Source: an uncultured Sutterella sp. | Lineage (GTDB): Bacteria; Pseudomonadota; Gammaproteobacteria; Burkholderiales; Burkholderiaceae_F | NCBI GenBank assembly: GCA_900552545.1 | Contig: USAL01000002.1 | Span: 1-53,668, forward strand | Direction: 5' to 3' | Length of the DNA: 53,668 nt | Shown: in pieces, positions 8,648 to 15,958 of the stretch | How the letters are laid out: every line of letters begins with the position of its first letter | Position numbering within the stretch: the first letter of the stretch is position 1 | Notes under the pieces: model-generated | The model's input: the letters and a program-made list of their open reading frames with translations, nothing else | Databases searched by the model: none | What the model was told of the DNA's origin: nothing | Program-made: the position numbers and the translations under genes

Positions 8648-9970
8648 GTGAAAAATTCCATCAAGATCGCCGCGGCTGCCGCTGCAGCCCTGGTGTCGAC
8701 CTCGTCGGTCCATGCGGCGGGTTTCATGCTGAGCGAACAGTCCGTGGCCGGTCTCGGCCGTGCCTATGCCGGCGCCGGCAGCGTCGGTGATGATCTTTCG
8801 GCCGTCTGGTACAACCCGGCCGGTATGGTGCTGCTGCCGGGCACGCAGGTGCAGGCGGGCGGCGTCTATGTCGATCTTGATCTGTCCTACAAGGGCGACG
8901 ACGGCACGACGGAAAACGGCAGCAAGTACGGCGTGCCAATCCCGAACTTCTTCTTCACCCGCCAGATGAACGACTCCATGTGGTTCGGTCTGGGGCTGAC
9001 CGTGCCCTACGGTCTGGCAACGGAGTACAACCGTACTTGGGGGCAGATCAACCGTGGCATGAATGCCGAGATCAAGGTCTTTGACCTCAACCCCAACATT
9101 GCTTGGAAGATTTCCGACAAGCTTTCCATCGGTGCCGGTATCTCGCTGCAGTACGCGGATGCGCAATATGAGACTGGTGCAATGGGCGGCATGGGCTACG
9201 GCAGGCTCGATGTGGATAGCTTTGCCTGGGGCGCCAACATCGGCGTGATGTGGTCGCCTACGGAAACTCTGCGTTTCGGTCTTTCCTACCGTTCTCAGGT
9301 CAACCACCACGCCGACGGCGATCTGCGCGTTGGTACAGTTGGAAAACTGAGTGGGGATCTGAGTAATAAATCCTACTTTGCTGAATTTGGCAATGCGTCC
9401 GCTTCTCTGTCTGCACCTCAGACTGTGCTCCTGACCGGAACTTGGGAAGCAACCCCCAAGCTGCGGCTTTCTGCCCTGATCCGTTGGGCGGACTGGTCGA
9501 GCTTTGATACGTTGACGGTGAATGCGGACATGTCGTCGCTGTCGGTGACAAATAAGGAGGTTTTTAACGCGTTAAAGGAAATGTTGGCCTCGATGAATAA
9601 GGATCTGAGTGACCTGTCATCAATTTCGGTGAAAAACAAATGGCAGGACACCTGGCTCTTTACCCTTGGCGCCGACTACACGATCAACAACGCCTGGACG
9701 GTGCGCGCGGGCGTGGGCTTTGAGACGTCGCCCATTGATGATGATCGTACTCGCACGGCCTTGATCCCCGACTCTGAGCGTTTGTGGCTTTCCATCGGCG
9801 CCACTTGGCACGTGACCGAGAACCTGCAGGGCGATTTCGGCTTTACGTGGCTGCACGGTTTAGGCGATGCGCCGCTCTATAGCTCTGATGGTGCCGAAGG
9901 CAAGCGCGTGGGCGAGTTTGACACGCTTGACGCCTACCTCTTCGGTGCTCAGATGGTCTATCGCTTCTAA
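8648..9970 (+). CDS. FadL/OmpP1/TodX-family outer-membrane transport protein
   Basis: The 440-aa protein belongs to the FadL family of beta-barrels that bring long-chain fatty acids or other hydrophobic compounds through the outer membrane. It has a signal peptide cleaved near SVHA/A (residue 23), then the family hallmark plug sequence GFMLSEQSVAGLGRAYAG, followed by the VWYNPAGM motif. The body has alternating beta-strand character and the last residue is Phe (MVYRF), as required for outer-membrane insertion. The GTG start begins the signal peptide. Two stretches (about 9343-9400 and 9548-9643) are visibly richer in A/T and in uncommon codons than the rest and fall in likely surface loops. 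A strong terminator follows. Confidence 0.9.
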   Translation: MKNSIKIAAAAAAALVSTSSVHAAGFMLSEQSVAGLGRAYAGAGSVGDDLSAVWYNPAGMVLLPGTQVQAGGVYVDLDLSYKGDDGTTENGSKYGVPIPNFFFTRQMNDSMWFGLGLTVPYGLATEYNRTWGQINRGMNAEIKVFDLNPNIAWKISDKLSIGAGISLQYADAQYETGAMGGMGYGRLDVDSFAWGANIGVMWSPTETLRFGLSYRSQVNHHADGDLRVGTVGKLSGDLSNKSYFAEFGNASASLSAPQTVLLTGTWEATPKLRLSALIRWADWSSFDTLTVNADMSSLSVTNKEVFNALKEMLASMNKDLSDLSSISVKNKWQDTWLFTLGADYTINNAWTVRAGVGFETSPIDDDRTRTALIPDSERLWLSIGATWHVTENLQGDFGFTWLHGLGDAPLYSSDGAEGKRVGEFDTLDAYLFGAQMVYRF

Positions 9971-10028
9971 TTGCGGTTTCATTCAAGACCTTGAGGCGGC
10001 CCGACGGGCCGCTTCGCGAAGCGCAGCG

Positions 10029-10068
10029 ACTCCCGTGTTCCGTGGAATTTTCACGGCACGGGAGTTTT
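10029..10068 (+). terminator. Terminator after the FadL-type porin gene
   Basis: A 9-bp perfect stem (ACTCCCGTG at 10029-10037, CACGGGAGT at 10057-10065) encloses a second helix (CCGTG/CACGG) and is followed directly by TTT. A further GC-rich inverted repeat lies just before it (about 9996-10013). Confidence 0.75.
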
Positions 10069-10188
10069 GCTATCTCCGGGCCTGAAGTCGGATAATTCGG
10101 CCTTCGACGCAGGTGCGACGGCAGCCTCCGGCGCCGTGGAGCACGAACTCAATTGCCCAAGCTGCCGGAGACAACGGGAAGACGTACG

Positions 10189-11133
10189 GTGACCGAGCTT
10201 TTTCTTTTGCAGCTGCAGCTTTCAACGCCGCTGTTTCTGATGGTCTTCATCGGCTGGGGGCTCGTGAAGATCGGCTTTTTCGACGAAAAGGTGACGAAGG
10301 CGCTCACGCGCTTCGTCTTCAAGCTTCTGATGCCCGTGATGCTCTTTGAGCTCATGAGCAAGACGGGCGACATGCCGCCCGTCAACTGGAGCGTACTCAT
10401 TGCGTTCTTCGGTTCCTGCATCGTGGTCTATGTGCTCGGAAGTTTCATCGGTGCCAAGATTTTTCACCAGGATTCGACCGGGCGCGTCATTACCGGCATG
10501 GGCGGCATCTTCGGCAACAACGTGCAGCTTGGCGTTCCGATTGTTCAGACGGGGCTCGGAGCGGCGGCGATGCCGACGATTTCTCTTATCATCGTCTTCA
10601 ATGTTCTGTTGCTTTGGACGACGGCGACGGCCTGCGTTGAATTCGGCCGCACGAACGGACGCATCGACGTCAGAAAGTTTCTTTTGGCGATGACCAACGT
10701 CGTCAAGAACCCCATTGTGCTCGGCATCATCGCCGGCACGCTGTGGATGCTGACGGGCATCAAGCTGCCCAAGGTCGTCGCCGATACGGTGTCGCTCATC
10801 TCGTCGGCCACGACGCCGTGCGCGCTCATGGCCGTGGGCATGGGGCTTGCCGCGCATTCCATCTCCTCGGCGCTTGCTAAATCGCTTGTGGTGACGGTGC
10901 TCAAGGTGGCCGTGCAGCCGCTCTTCGTGTACCTGCTCTGCCGCCTGCTCGGGCTTTCGGACATCCAGACGCAGGCCGCGACGCTGCTTGCCTGCCTGCC
11001 CGTGGCGGTCAACCTCTACATCATGGCCGCGCAGTTTGACAGCGAAGAGGACCTTGCGAGCAGCGCGCTCTTTATTTCAACGCTCGTTTCGGCGTTTACC
11101 GTTCCCCTTACCATGACTTTGTTGAGAATGTAG
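10189..11133 (+). CDS. AEC (auxin efflux carrier)-family permease
   Basis: The 314-aa protein has about ten hydrophobic segments in the two-fold pattern of the AEC/BART superfamily, whose bacterial members move malonate, malate or other organic acids. Typical features are the N-terminal FLMVFIGWGLVKIGFFDEK, the central GMGGIFGNNVQLGVPIVQ (the conserved N-rich helix break) and the C-terminal half beginning VVKNPIVLGIIAGTL with ALMAVGMGLA. The GTG at 10189 follows a GGGAAG site; a TTG twelve codons earlier is also open. It is followed after four bases by yaeQ, so the two are probably co-transcribed. The substrate is not visible from sequence. Confidence 0.85.
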   Translation: MTELFLLQLQLSTPLFLMVFIGWGLVKIGFFDEKVTKALTRFVFKLLMPVMLFELMSKTGDMPPVNWSVLIAFFGSCIVVYVLGSFIGAKIFHQDSTGRVITGMGGIFGNNVQLGVPIVQTGLGAAAMPTISLIIVFNVLLLWTTATACVEFGRTNGRIDVRKFLLAMTNVVKNPIVLGIIAGTLWMLTGIKLPKVVADTVSLISSATTPCALMAVGMGLAAHSISSALAKSLVVTVLKVAVQPLFVYLLCRLLGLSDIQTQAATLLACLPVAVNLYIMAAQFDSEEDLASSALFISTLVSAFTVPLTMTLLRM

Positions 11134-11137
11134 GACT

Positions 11138-11695
11138 ATGGCTTTAGGCGCAACCATCTATAAGGCAAGCATTGACGTCAGCGACATTGATCGCGGCTAC
11201 TACGGCGAAAGAACGCTCACGATCGCACGACACCCGTCGGAGACCGAGTCGCGCATGATGGTGCGCATCCTTGCCTATGCGCTCTATGCCGGAGAAAAGG
11301 TGGAGTTCGGTCGCGGGCTCTCTACCGAAGGCGAGGCCGCGCTCTGGGAGATCGACGAGGCGGGCGACATCGGCCGCTGGATTGAAATCGGCGTGCCGGA
11401 CGTAAAGACCCTGCGGCGCGCCGCAGGCCGCAGCGACGACGTGGTGGTGCTTGCCTACGACGAGGCGCGCTACGAGCCCTGGTGGCAGTCGCACAAAGGG
11501 GATTTCTCAAAGATCGACAAACTCACCGTCCGTGCGGTTTCAGACGACTCGGTTGCGGCAATTACCGAGATGGCCGCGCGCAACATGCGGCTTGCGGCCA
11601 CGATCCAGGACGGCATCGTGTGGTTGGCCGACGATCAGCGCAACATTGAAATCGAGATCAAGACGCTCATGCGCCGCGGCGAGCCGGTGTTCTAA
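11138..11695 (+). CDS. yaeQ: YaeQ family protein
   Basis: The 185-aa protein matches YaeQ along its length: MALGATIYKASIDVSDIDR at the start, RHPSETESRMMVRILAYAL, the ALWEIDEAGDIGRWIEIG segment, and the AATIQDGIVWLADD end. YaeQ has a PD-(D/E)XK nuclease-like fold; its role is unsettled, with a suggested link to transcription elongation (suppression of rfaH loss in enterobacteria). The start lies four bases after the permease stop. It converges on the cyd operon, whose last gene ends 38 bases further on. Confidence 0.93.
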   Translation: MALGATIYKASIDVSDIDRGYYGERTLTIARHPSETESRMMVRILAYALYAGEKVEFGRGLSTEGEAALWEIDEAGDIGRWIEIGVPDVKTLRRAAGRSDDVVVLAYDEARYEPWWQSHKGDFSKIDKLTVRAVSDDSVAAITEMAARNMRLAATIQDGIVWLADDQRNIEIEIKTLMRRGEPVF

Positions 11696-11733
11696 GAGGG
11701 GCTCTGCCGTTTTCAAGAAAAGCCTGCCGCTTC

Positions 11734-12114
11734 TTAGCAGTTGCGCAGGCTGTCGGCCATCTGCCAGAGGGCCGCTTCAAGCTCGCCGCGCAGCGCCGCG
11801 TCGGGCACTTCTTCATTCAAGGCCTGCAGCATGCAGCCGTACCAGAGATCGCGCAGCTCGGACGTGATCCGGATGCTCTGGTGGTTTTCGCGCAGCGCAG
11901 GCAGCCCGTGGCGCTGCATGTAGAGGGCAGGACCGCCGAAAAACCCCGAAAGATACTCGACCATGCGCTTTTGGTAGCGTGCAAAGCCCTGCGTGTAGAA
12001 GGCGCACAGCCGGGCATAGGCCGGGTCGTGCTGCAGGATGTCGAGATAGCGGGCGACGAGCCGCTCGAGGGCGGCGGCGCCGCCCAGGCGGGTGTAGAGC
12101 GTGGCGTTAGTCAT
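11734..12114 (-). CDS. Truncated haemoglobin, group II type, last gene of the cyd operon
   Basis: This 126-aa protein is a truncated 2-on-2 globin. It opens with LYTRLGGAAALERLVARYL (Tyr23 at the distal B10 position), then FFGGPALYMQRHG, the proximal haem ligand H78 in LRENHQSIRI, and W91 in RDLWYGCM at the G8 position that marks groups II and III. The family binds O2 and NO and serves in NO or peroxide detoxification or in oxygen delivery. The start was set at MTNATLYTRL; the longer frame upstream overlaps ybgE. It begins 22 bases after the ybgE stop on the same strand, so it should be expressed with cytochrome bd. No good ribosome site is visible, which suggests translational coupling. Confidence 0.9.
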   Translation of the reverse strand: MTNATLYTRLGGAAALERLVARYLDILQHDPAYARLCAFYTQGFARYQKRMVEYLSGFFGGPALYMQRHGLPALRENHQSIRITSELRDLWYGCMLQALNEEVPDAALRGELEAALWQMADSLRNC

Positions 12115-12136
12115 GCGCGGGGGAGGGCTAGTCGTA

Positions 12137-12418
12137 CTAGCGCAGGAAGACGCCCCAGACGCCGACGGCGATGAGAGGCCAGGCAACCAGGGGAGAGAAG
12201 ATGATGCGCAGCACGCGCCGTTCGGGAACAAAGCCGAAGCCGTGCACCCAAGCCGCGCTCATGCCCATCAGAAGCACGGCAAGAAAGCCGTGCGGCACGC
12301 TTGCGGAGTCCTCGGCCACGAGCCTCGGATAAAGAACGATGACGACCACGATCGCGACCGCAGCCAGAAGGCTGACGGCGCGAGCGAGGCCGTTGACGAA
12401 GCCGCCCTTCTTATTCAT
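12137..12418 (-). CDS. ybgE: Cyd operon protein YbgE
   Basis: The 93-aa protein has three hydrophobic segments (about 9-30, 42-62 and 72-91) and the HGFGFVPERRVLRIIFSPLVAWPL segment's character, in the position and length of YbgE (CydE), a small membrane protein of cyd operons whose role in oxidase assembly is not settled. The ATG at 12418 overlaps the cydX stop by eight bases, which favours this start over one seven codons earlier. A GCTAGT-CGT-ACTAGC hairpin (12127-12141) overlaps its stop codon. Confidence 0.82.
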   Translation of the reverse strand: MNKKGGFVNGLARAVSLLAAVAIVVVIVLYPRLVAEDSASVPHGFLAVLLMGMSAAWVHGFGFVPERRVLRIIFSPLVAWPLIAVGVWGVFLR

Positions 12419-12509
12419 CGGCCGCTTCGCGGTTGTCAAGCGCCGTCGAGATCACGACCGAGAGCATGATCGCAAAGCCAAGACCCGTGAGCCAGTAGAA
12501 ATACACCAT
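12411..12509 (-). CDS. cydX: Cytochrome bd small subunit CydX
   Basis: This 32-codon frame reads M-V-Y-F-Y-W-L-T-G-L-G-F-A, a single membrane helix, then TALDNREAADE. It matches the CydX/YbgT pattern: an aromatic-rich start like the M-W-Y-F-A-W of E. coli CydX, one helix and a short acidic tail with a conserved Glu after a T-A-L. CydX binds CydA and stabilises the haems of the bd oxidase. It stands between cydB and ybgE, its usual place, and its stop overlaps the ybgE start. It is too short for routine gene calling. An A/T-rich stretch directly precedes the ATG. Confidence 0.88.
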   Translation of the reverse strand: MVYFYWLTGLGFAIMLSVVISTALDNREAADE

Positions 12510-12546
12510 TTTTTTGTACCTCTTTGGGAAGCCTCGGCGTCCCGGC

Positions 12547-12573
12547 CGCGCAGCTCCTTGAAGGAGCTGCGCG
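12547..12573. repeat. Long perfect hairpin between cydB and cydX
   Basis: The two 13-base arms CGCGCAGCTCCTT and AAGGAGCTGCGCG are perfectly complementary around one central base, giving an 11-bp stem with a five-base loop. There is no T-run after it on the minus strand. It could stabilise the 3' end of cydAB mRNA or slow transcription before cydX-ybgE. Confidence 0.55.
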
Positions 12574-12596
12574 AGGCGGGAGCGCCTTGCGGCCGG

Positions 12597-13736
12597 TTAG
12601 TAGAGCTGATGGTCGTTCTTGCGGATATATTCCGCATTGAGCTTGCCCGACATCGTCTTGTAGGCCCAGCCCGTGTAGATGAGCACGATGGGCAGGAAGA
12701 TGAGCGTGACGAAGAACATCACCTCAAGCGTGAGCTGCGAGCTCGTGCAGTCCCAGATCGTGAGGCTCGAGCGCGGATCGGTCGAGCTCGGCATGATGAA
12801 GGGGAACATCGCCAGAAGCGGCGTGAGGATGACGCCCAGCATCACCACCGACGAGCACAGGATCGCCATGAGGCCCTTCAGCTGCTTCACGAAGAAGACG
12901 CCCAGTACCGAGCAGATCACGGCCAGCGCCGGAACGATCCCCAGAACCGGATAGTTCGAGAAGTTCGTGAACCAAGCGCCCGCGTAGACGTCGACGGTCT
13001 TCAGAAGCGGGTTCGAGGGGCCGGCCGGATCAAGACCCGCGGTCACCACGAGGCCGTCAAGGCCGAAGTAGGCCCAGACGCCGCCCACGACGAAGAGCAC
13101 GGCCGTGGCCAGTCCCGCGAGCGAGCTGATCGACATCGCGCGGCGCTGCAGTTCGCCCTCGGTGCGCAGCACCAGGTAGTTGGCGCCGTGGAAGACGAAC
13201 ATCAGCAGCGACACCACGCCGCACAGCAGGCCGAACGGGTTGAGCAGGCCGAAGAAGTTGCCCGTGTAGATCGGACGCATCGAGTCGTCGAAGTGGAAAG
13301 GAACGCCCTGCAGCAGGTTGCCGAAGGCCACGCCGAAGATGATCGGGGGCACGGCCGAGCCGACAAAGAGCAGCCAGTCCCAGGTGCTGCGCCACTTCGT
13401 GCACTCCACCTTGCCGCGGTAGTCAAAGCCCACCGGACGGAAGATGAGCGCCATCAGGACGATGAGCATCGCCCAGTAAAAGCCCGAGAAGGCAGCGGCG
13501 TACACCAAGGGCCATGCGGCGAAAATGGCGCCGCCGCCCGTGATGAGCCAGACCTGGTTGCCGTCCCAGTGCGGGGCGACGGAGTTGATCATGCAGCGAC
13601 GCTCGGTGTCGTCCTTGCTGAGGAAGGGCAGCAGCGTGCCGACGCCCATGTCCTGCCCGTCCATGATGGCAAAGCCCACGAGCAGAACGCCGATGAAAAG
13701 CCACCAAATGGCGCGGAGAATTTCATAGTCAATCAT
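12597..13736 (-). CDS. cydB: Cytochrome bd ubiquinol oxidase subunit II
   Basis: The 379-aa protein is CydB, the structural partner of CydA in the cytoplasmic membrane. It begins MIDYEILRAIWWLFIGVLL and carries the family motifs GFAIMDGQDMGVGTLLPFL, NSVAPHWDGNQVWLI and LIFRPVGFDYR, then several membrane helices, ending in LPIVLIYTGWAYKTMSGKL. Length equals that of E. coli CydB (379 aa). It lies 21 bases after cydA on the same strand. Confidence 0.97.
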   Translation of the reverse strand: MIDYEILRAIWWLFIGVLLVGFAIMDGQDMGVGTLLPFLSKDDTERRCMINSVAPHWDGNQVWLITGGGAIFAAWPLVYAAAFSGFYWAMLIVLMALIFRPVGFDYRGKVECTKWRSTWDWLLFVGSAVPPIIFGVAFGNLLQGVPFHFDDSMRPIYTGNFFGLLNPFGLLCGVVSLLMFVFHGANYLVLRTEGELQRRAMSISSLAGLATAVLFVVGGVWAYFGLDGLVVTAGLDPAGPSNPLLKTVDVYAGAWFTNFSNYPVLGIVPALAVICSVLGVFFVKQLKGLMAILCSSVVMLGVILTPLLAMFPFIMPSSTDPRSSLTIWDCTSSQLTLEVMFFVTLIFLPIVLIYTGWAYKTMSGKLNAEYIRKNDHQLY

Positions 13737-13757
13737 GATTCGCGTCTCCTTGCGGGG

Positions 13758-15311
13758 TTATGCCTTGCGTTCAAAGAAGTAGCGGCCGGTGCCAAGCGAG
13801 CTCGGACCGAGCTTCGCAAAGCGCACCATCAGCCAGACTTCGACGATCAGCAGCGCGGTGTAAAGCAGCACGAAGCCGATCAGCGAACCCCACACGTCGC
13901 CTGCCGACAGCGTCGACACCGACAGATCCACAGGGAGCACTTCGTAAATGGTCCAGGGCTGGCGGCCGTATTCAGCGACGAACCAACCCACTTCACAGGC
14001 AATCCAGGGCAGCGGCATGGCACCCACGAAAAGCCACAAGAGCTTCGTCTTGCGCGCGATCGTGCCCTTGATCGAGAAGTAGGCGCCAAGCAGGAAGACG
14101 AGGATCGAGGCGATGCCGCAGCCGATCATCACGCGGAAGCTCCAGTACATCGGCACGACGGCAGGCACGGTCGAGAGCGCCGCTTCGCGGATCTGCTCGG
14201 GCGTCACCTTCGTGACGTCGGTGTTGTACTTCTTCAGAAGCAGGCCGTAGCCGAGGTCGTCCTTGACCTCTTCAAACTGCTGGCGCAGCGAGGCGTTGTC
14301 CTTGTCCTTGCGCAGAGACTCAAGCAGCGTCACGGCGCGTTGGCCGTTGATGATGCGCGCCTGTGCCTTCTCAACGAGCGGATTAATGCCTTCGATTTCC
14401 TGCGAGAGGCTGCGCGTGCCCATCAGGCCCATGAGCCAGGGGAAGCTGATCTCAAAAGTGTTCTTGCGGGCTTCTTCATCGGTGATTGCAAAAAGCGACA
14501 GCGGCGCCGGCGCTTCGTGCGTCTCCCAGACGGCTTCCATCGAGGCAATCTTCTGCGGCTGGTTCTGCGTGACGAGATAGCCCGATTCATCGCCCAGATG
14601 CACGGTGAGGATCGAGGCGACGAAGCCGAAGACGGCCGCCAGACGCAGGCTGCGCTTGGCAAAGCCGATGTCGCGGCCGCGGATGAGGTACCAGGCCGAG
14701 ATGGCGAGCACGAACATGGCGCCCGTCATGTAGCCGGCGTTGATGGTGTGCATGAACTTGGCCTGAGCCCAGGGGCTCGTGACAACTTCCCAGAAGTTGT
14801 TCATTTCCATGCGCATCGTCTCGTAGTTGAATTCGCTGCCGACCGGGTACTGCATCCAGGCGTTGGCCACCAGAATCCACAGCGCCGAGAGGTTCGAGCC
14901 CAGAGCCATGAGGAAGGTGACGGCCATGTGGCCGCCCTTGGAGAGGCGGTTCCAGCCGAAGAAGAACAGGCCGATGAAGGTCGACTCAAGGAAGAAGGCC
15001 ATCAGGCCTTCGATTGCGAGCGGGGCGCCGAAGATGTCGCCTACGTAGTGCGAGTAGTAGGCCCAGTTCGTGCCGAACTGGAATTCCATCGTGATGCCGG
15101 TGGCAACACCCAGGGCGAAGTTGATGCCGAAGAGCTTGCCCCAGAAGCGGGTCATGTCTTTGTAGACCTCGCGTCCAGTCACGACGTAGCAGGCCTCCAT
15201 GACGACGAGCATGAAGGACAGGCCCAGCGTCAGAGGCACGAATAGAAAGTGGTACATGGCTGTCATCGCAAACTGCAGGCGAGACAGATCGACGAGTTCC
15301 TGAGATAGCAT
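13758..15311 (-). CDS. cydA: Cytochrome bd ubiquinol oxidase subunit I
   Basis: CydA (517 aa) oxidises quinol and reduces O2 to water at haems b558, b595 and d. The haem ligands are visible at the E. coli positions plus two: H21 in MYHFLFVPLTLG, H188 in KFMHTINAGYM and M395 in SFRVMIGCG. The proton-path glutamates E101 and E109 are in IEGLMAFFLEST. The Q-loop is of the long type (roughly residues 255-385, including EIEGINPLVEKAQARI), as in E. coli bd-I. A GGAG ribosome site precedes the ATG. It is followed by cydB and preceded at 137 bases by cydP, all on the minus strand. Confidence 0.98.
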   Translation of the reverse strand: MLSQELVDLSRLQFAMTAMYHFLFVPLTLGLSFMLVVMEACYVVTGREVYKDMTRFWGKLFGINFALGVATGITMEFQFGTNWAYYSHYVGDIFGAPLAIEGLMAFFLESTFIGLFFFGWNRLSKGGHMAVTFLMALGSNLSALWILVANAWMQYPVGSEFNYETMRMEMNNFWEVVTSPWAQAKFMHTINAGYMTGAMFVLAISAWYLIRGRDIGFAKRSLRLAAVFGFVASILTVHLGDESGYLVTQNQPQKIASMEAVWETHEAPAPLSLFAITDEEARKNTFEISFPWLMGLMGTRSLSQEIEGINPLVEKAQARIINGQRAVTLLESLRKDKDNASLRQQFEEVKDDLGYGLLLKKYNTDVTKVTPEQIREAALSTVPAVVPMYWSFRVMIGCGIASILVFLLGAYFSIKGTIARKTKLLWLFVGAMPLPWIACEVGWFVAEYGRQPWTIYEVLPVDLSVSTLSAGDVWGSLIGFVLLYTALLIVEVWLMVRFAKLGPSSLGTGRYFFERKA

Positions 15312-15448
15312 AAATGAGCTCCGTTGAGCCCGGGCGGGCGGCTCCGTGCTGCCTCAAGAACAGAAGGCGCGCAGGGTCGATCCCGGGGTTTCTGCCCTCG
15401 GCCGGAGGCCTCGGACAAAAGAGAACTTTCCTTTGGTTTGCAGAGTTG

Positions 15449-15685
15449 TCAGCGCTCGCTTTCAACGACGGCCGACGGGGCGCGGTCAAGAATGCCCGAG
15501 GCAATGTTCTCGGGCGTCTGATCGATGCGCTTGTCTGGTCCAAAAAAGAAGAACCACAGGGCGAAGATGACTGCAAGCTTGCAGCAGAGCACCACGGCGA
15601 TCTCGAGAACGAGCCGCGGGTTTCTGGGAGCGCCCTTGGCCGGACGTGCGGCCTGTGCGTTCGTGCCTGAGTTTTGCGTCGTCAT
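15449..15685 (-). CDS. cydP: Cytochrome oxidase putative small subunit CydP
   Basis: This 78-aa protein has a polar N-terminus of about 25 residues, one membrane helix (LVLEIAVVLCCKLAVIFAL) ending in WFFFFGPD, and a soluble tail. The helix pattern E-I-A-x-V-L-x-x-K-L-A-x-x-F-A-L-W matches CydP, a small protein found directly before cydA in many beta- and gammaproteobacteria. The start at MTTQNSG has an AGGAAAC ribosome site; an upstream in-frame start is less likely. It is probably the first gene of the cyd operon. Confidence 0.8.
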   Translation of the reverse strand: MTTQNSGTNAQAARPAKGAPRNPRLVLEIAVVLCCKLAVIFALWFFFFGPDKRIDQTPENIASGILDRAPSAVVESER

Positions 15686-15782
15686 GGGGTTCAGGTTTCC
15701 TGAGTAAAAAGTGCACACAACCCAACAGCGTGATCTTAGGCGCACGCTGTGACAAAGGGCGGAAACAATTCGCTAAAAAATT

Positions 15783-15826
15783 TCAAATTTGAGGGGATTT
15801 GAGAGTGTGACTGACAAATTTGTCAG
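15783..15826. promoter_or_regulatory. Paired CAAATTTG palindromes between cydP and the divergent regulator
   Basis: A perfect 16-bp palindrome CTGACAAATTTGTCAG lies at 15811-15826, and a perfect 10-bp palindrome TCAAATTTGA at 15783-15792. Both share the core CAAATTTG, and their centres are 31 bp apart, close to three helical turns, so bound dimers would sit on the same DNA face. They lie about 98-141 bases before the cydP start and 133-176 before the regulator start. The layout is that of an operator pair for a divergent regulator. Which protein binds is not known. Confidence 0.55.
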
Positions 15827-15958
15827 TAATATTTGAAAACTTCGTCGACTCTATGCATTTGAGCCTAGGCGACGCAACTTCGGGCAAAGGGGGGCTTTCC
15901 CCATTGCCTTTTGAATTACACCCTGCCTCTGGTAGTGCAATCGCCGCAATCGTGACTC

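Noticed and set aside
12339..15245. A 968-codon plus-strand frame opposite ybgE-cydX-cydB-cydA
   Set aside because: Same cause: shadow of high-GC minus-strand genes. The Arg/His/Glu-rich translation has no family signs, while the cyd proteins match along their full length.
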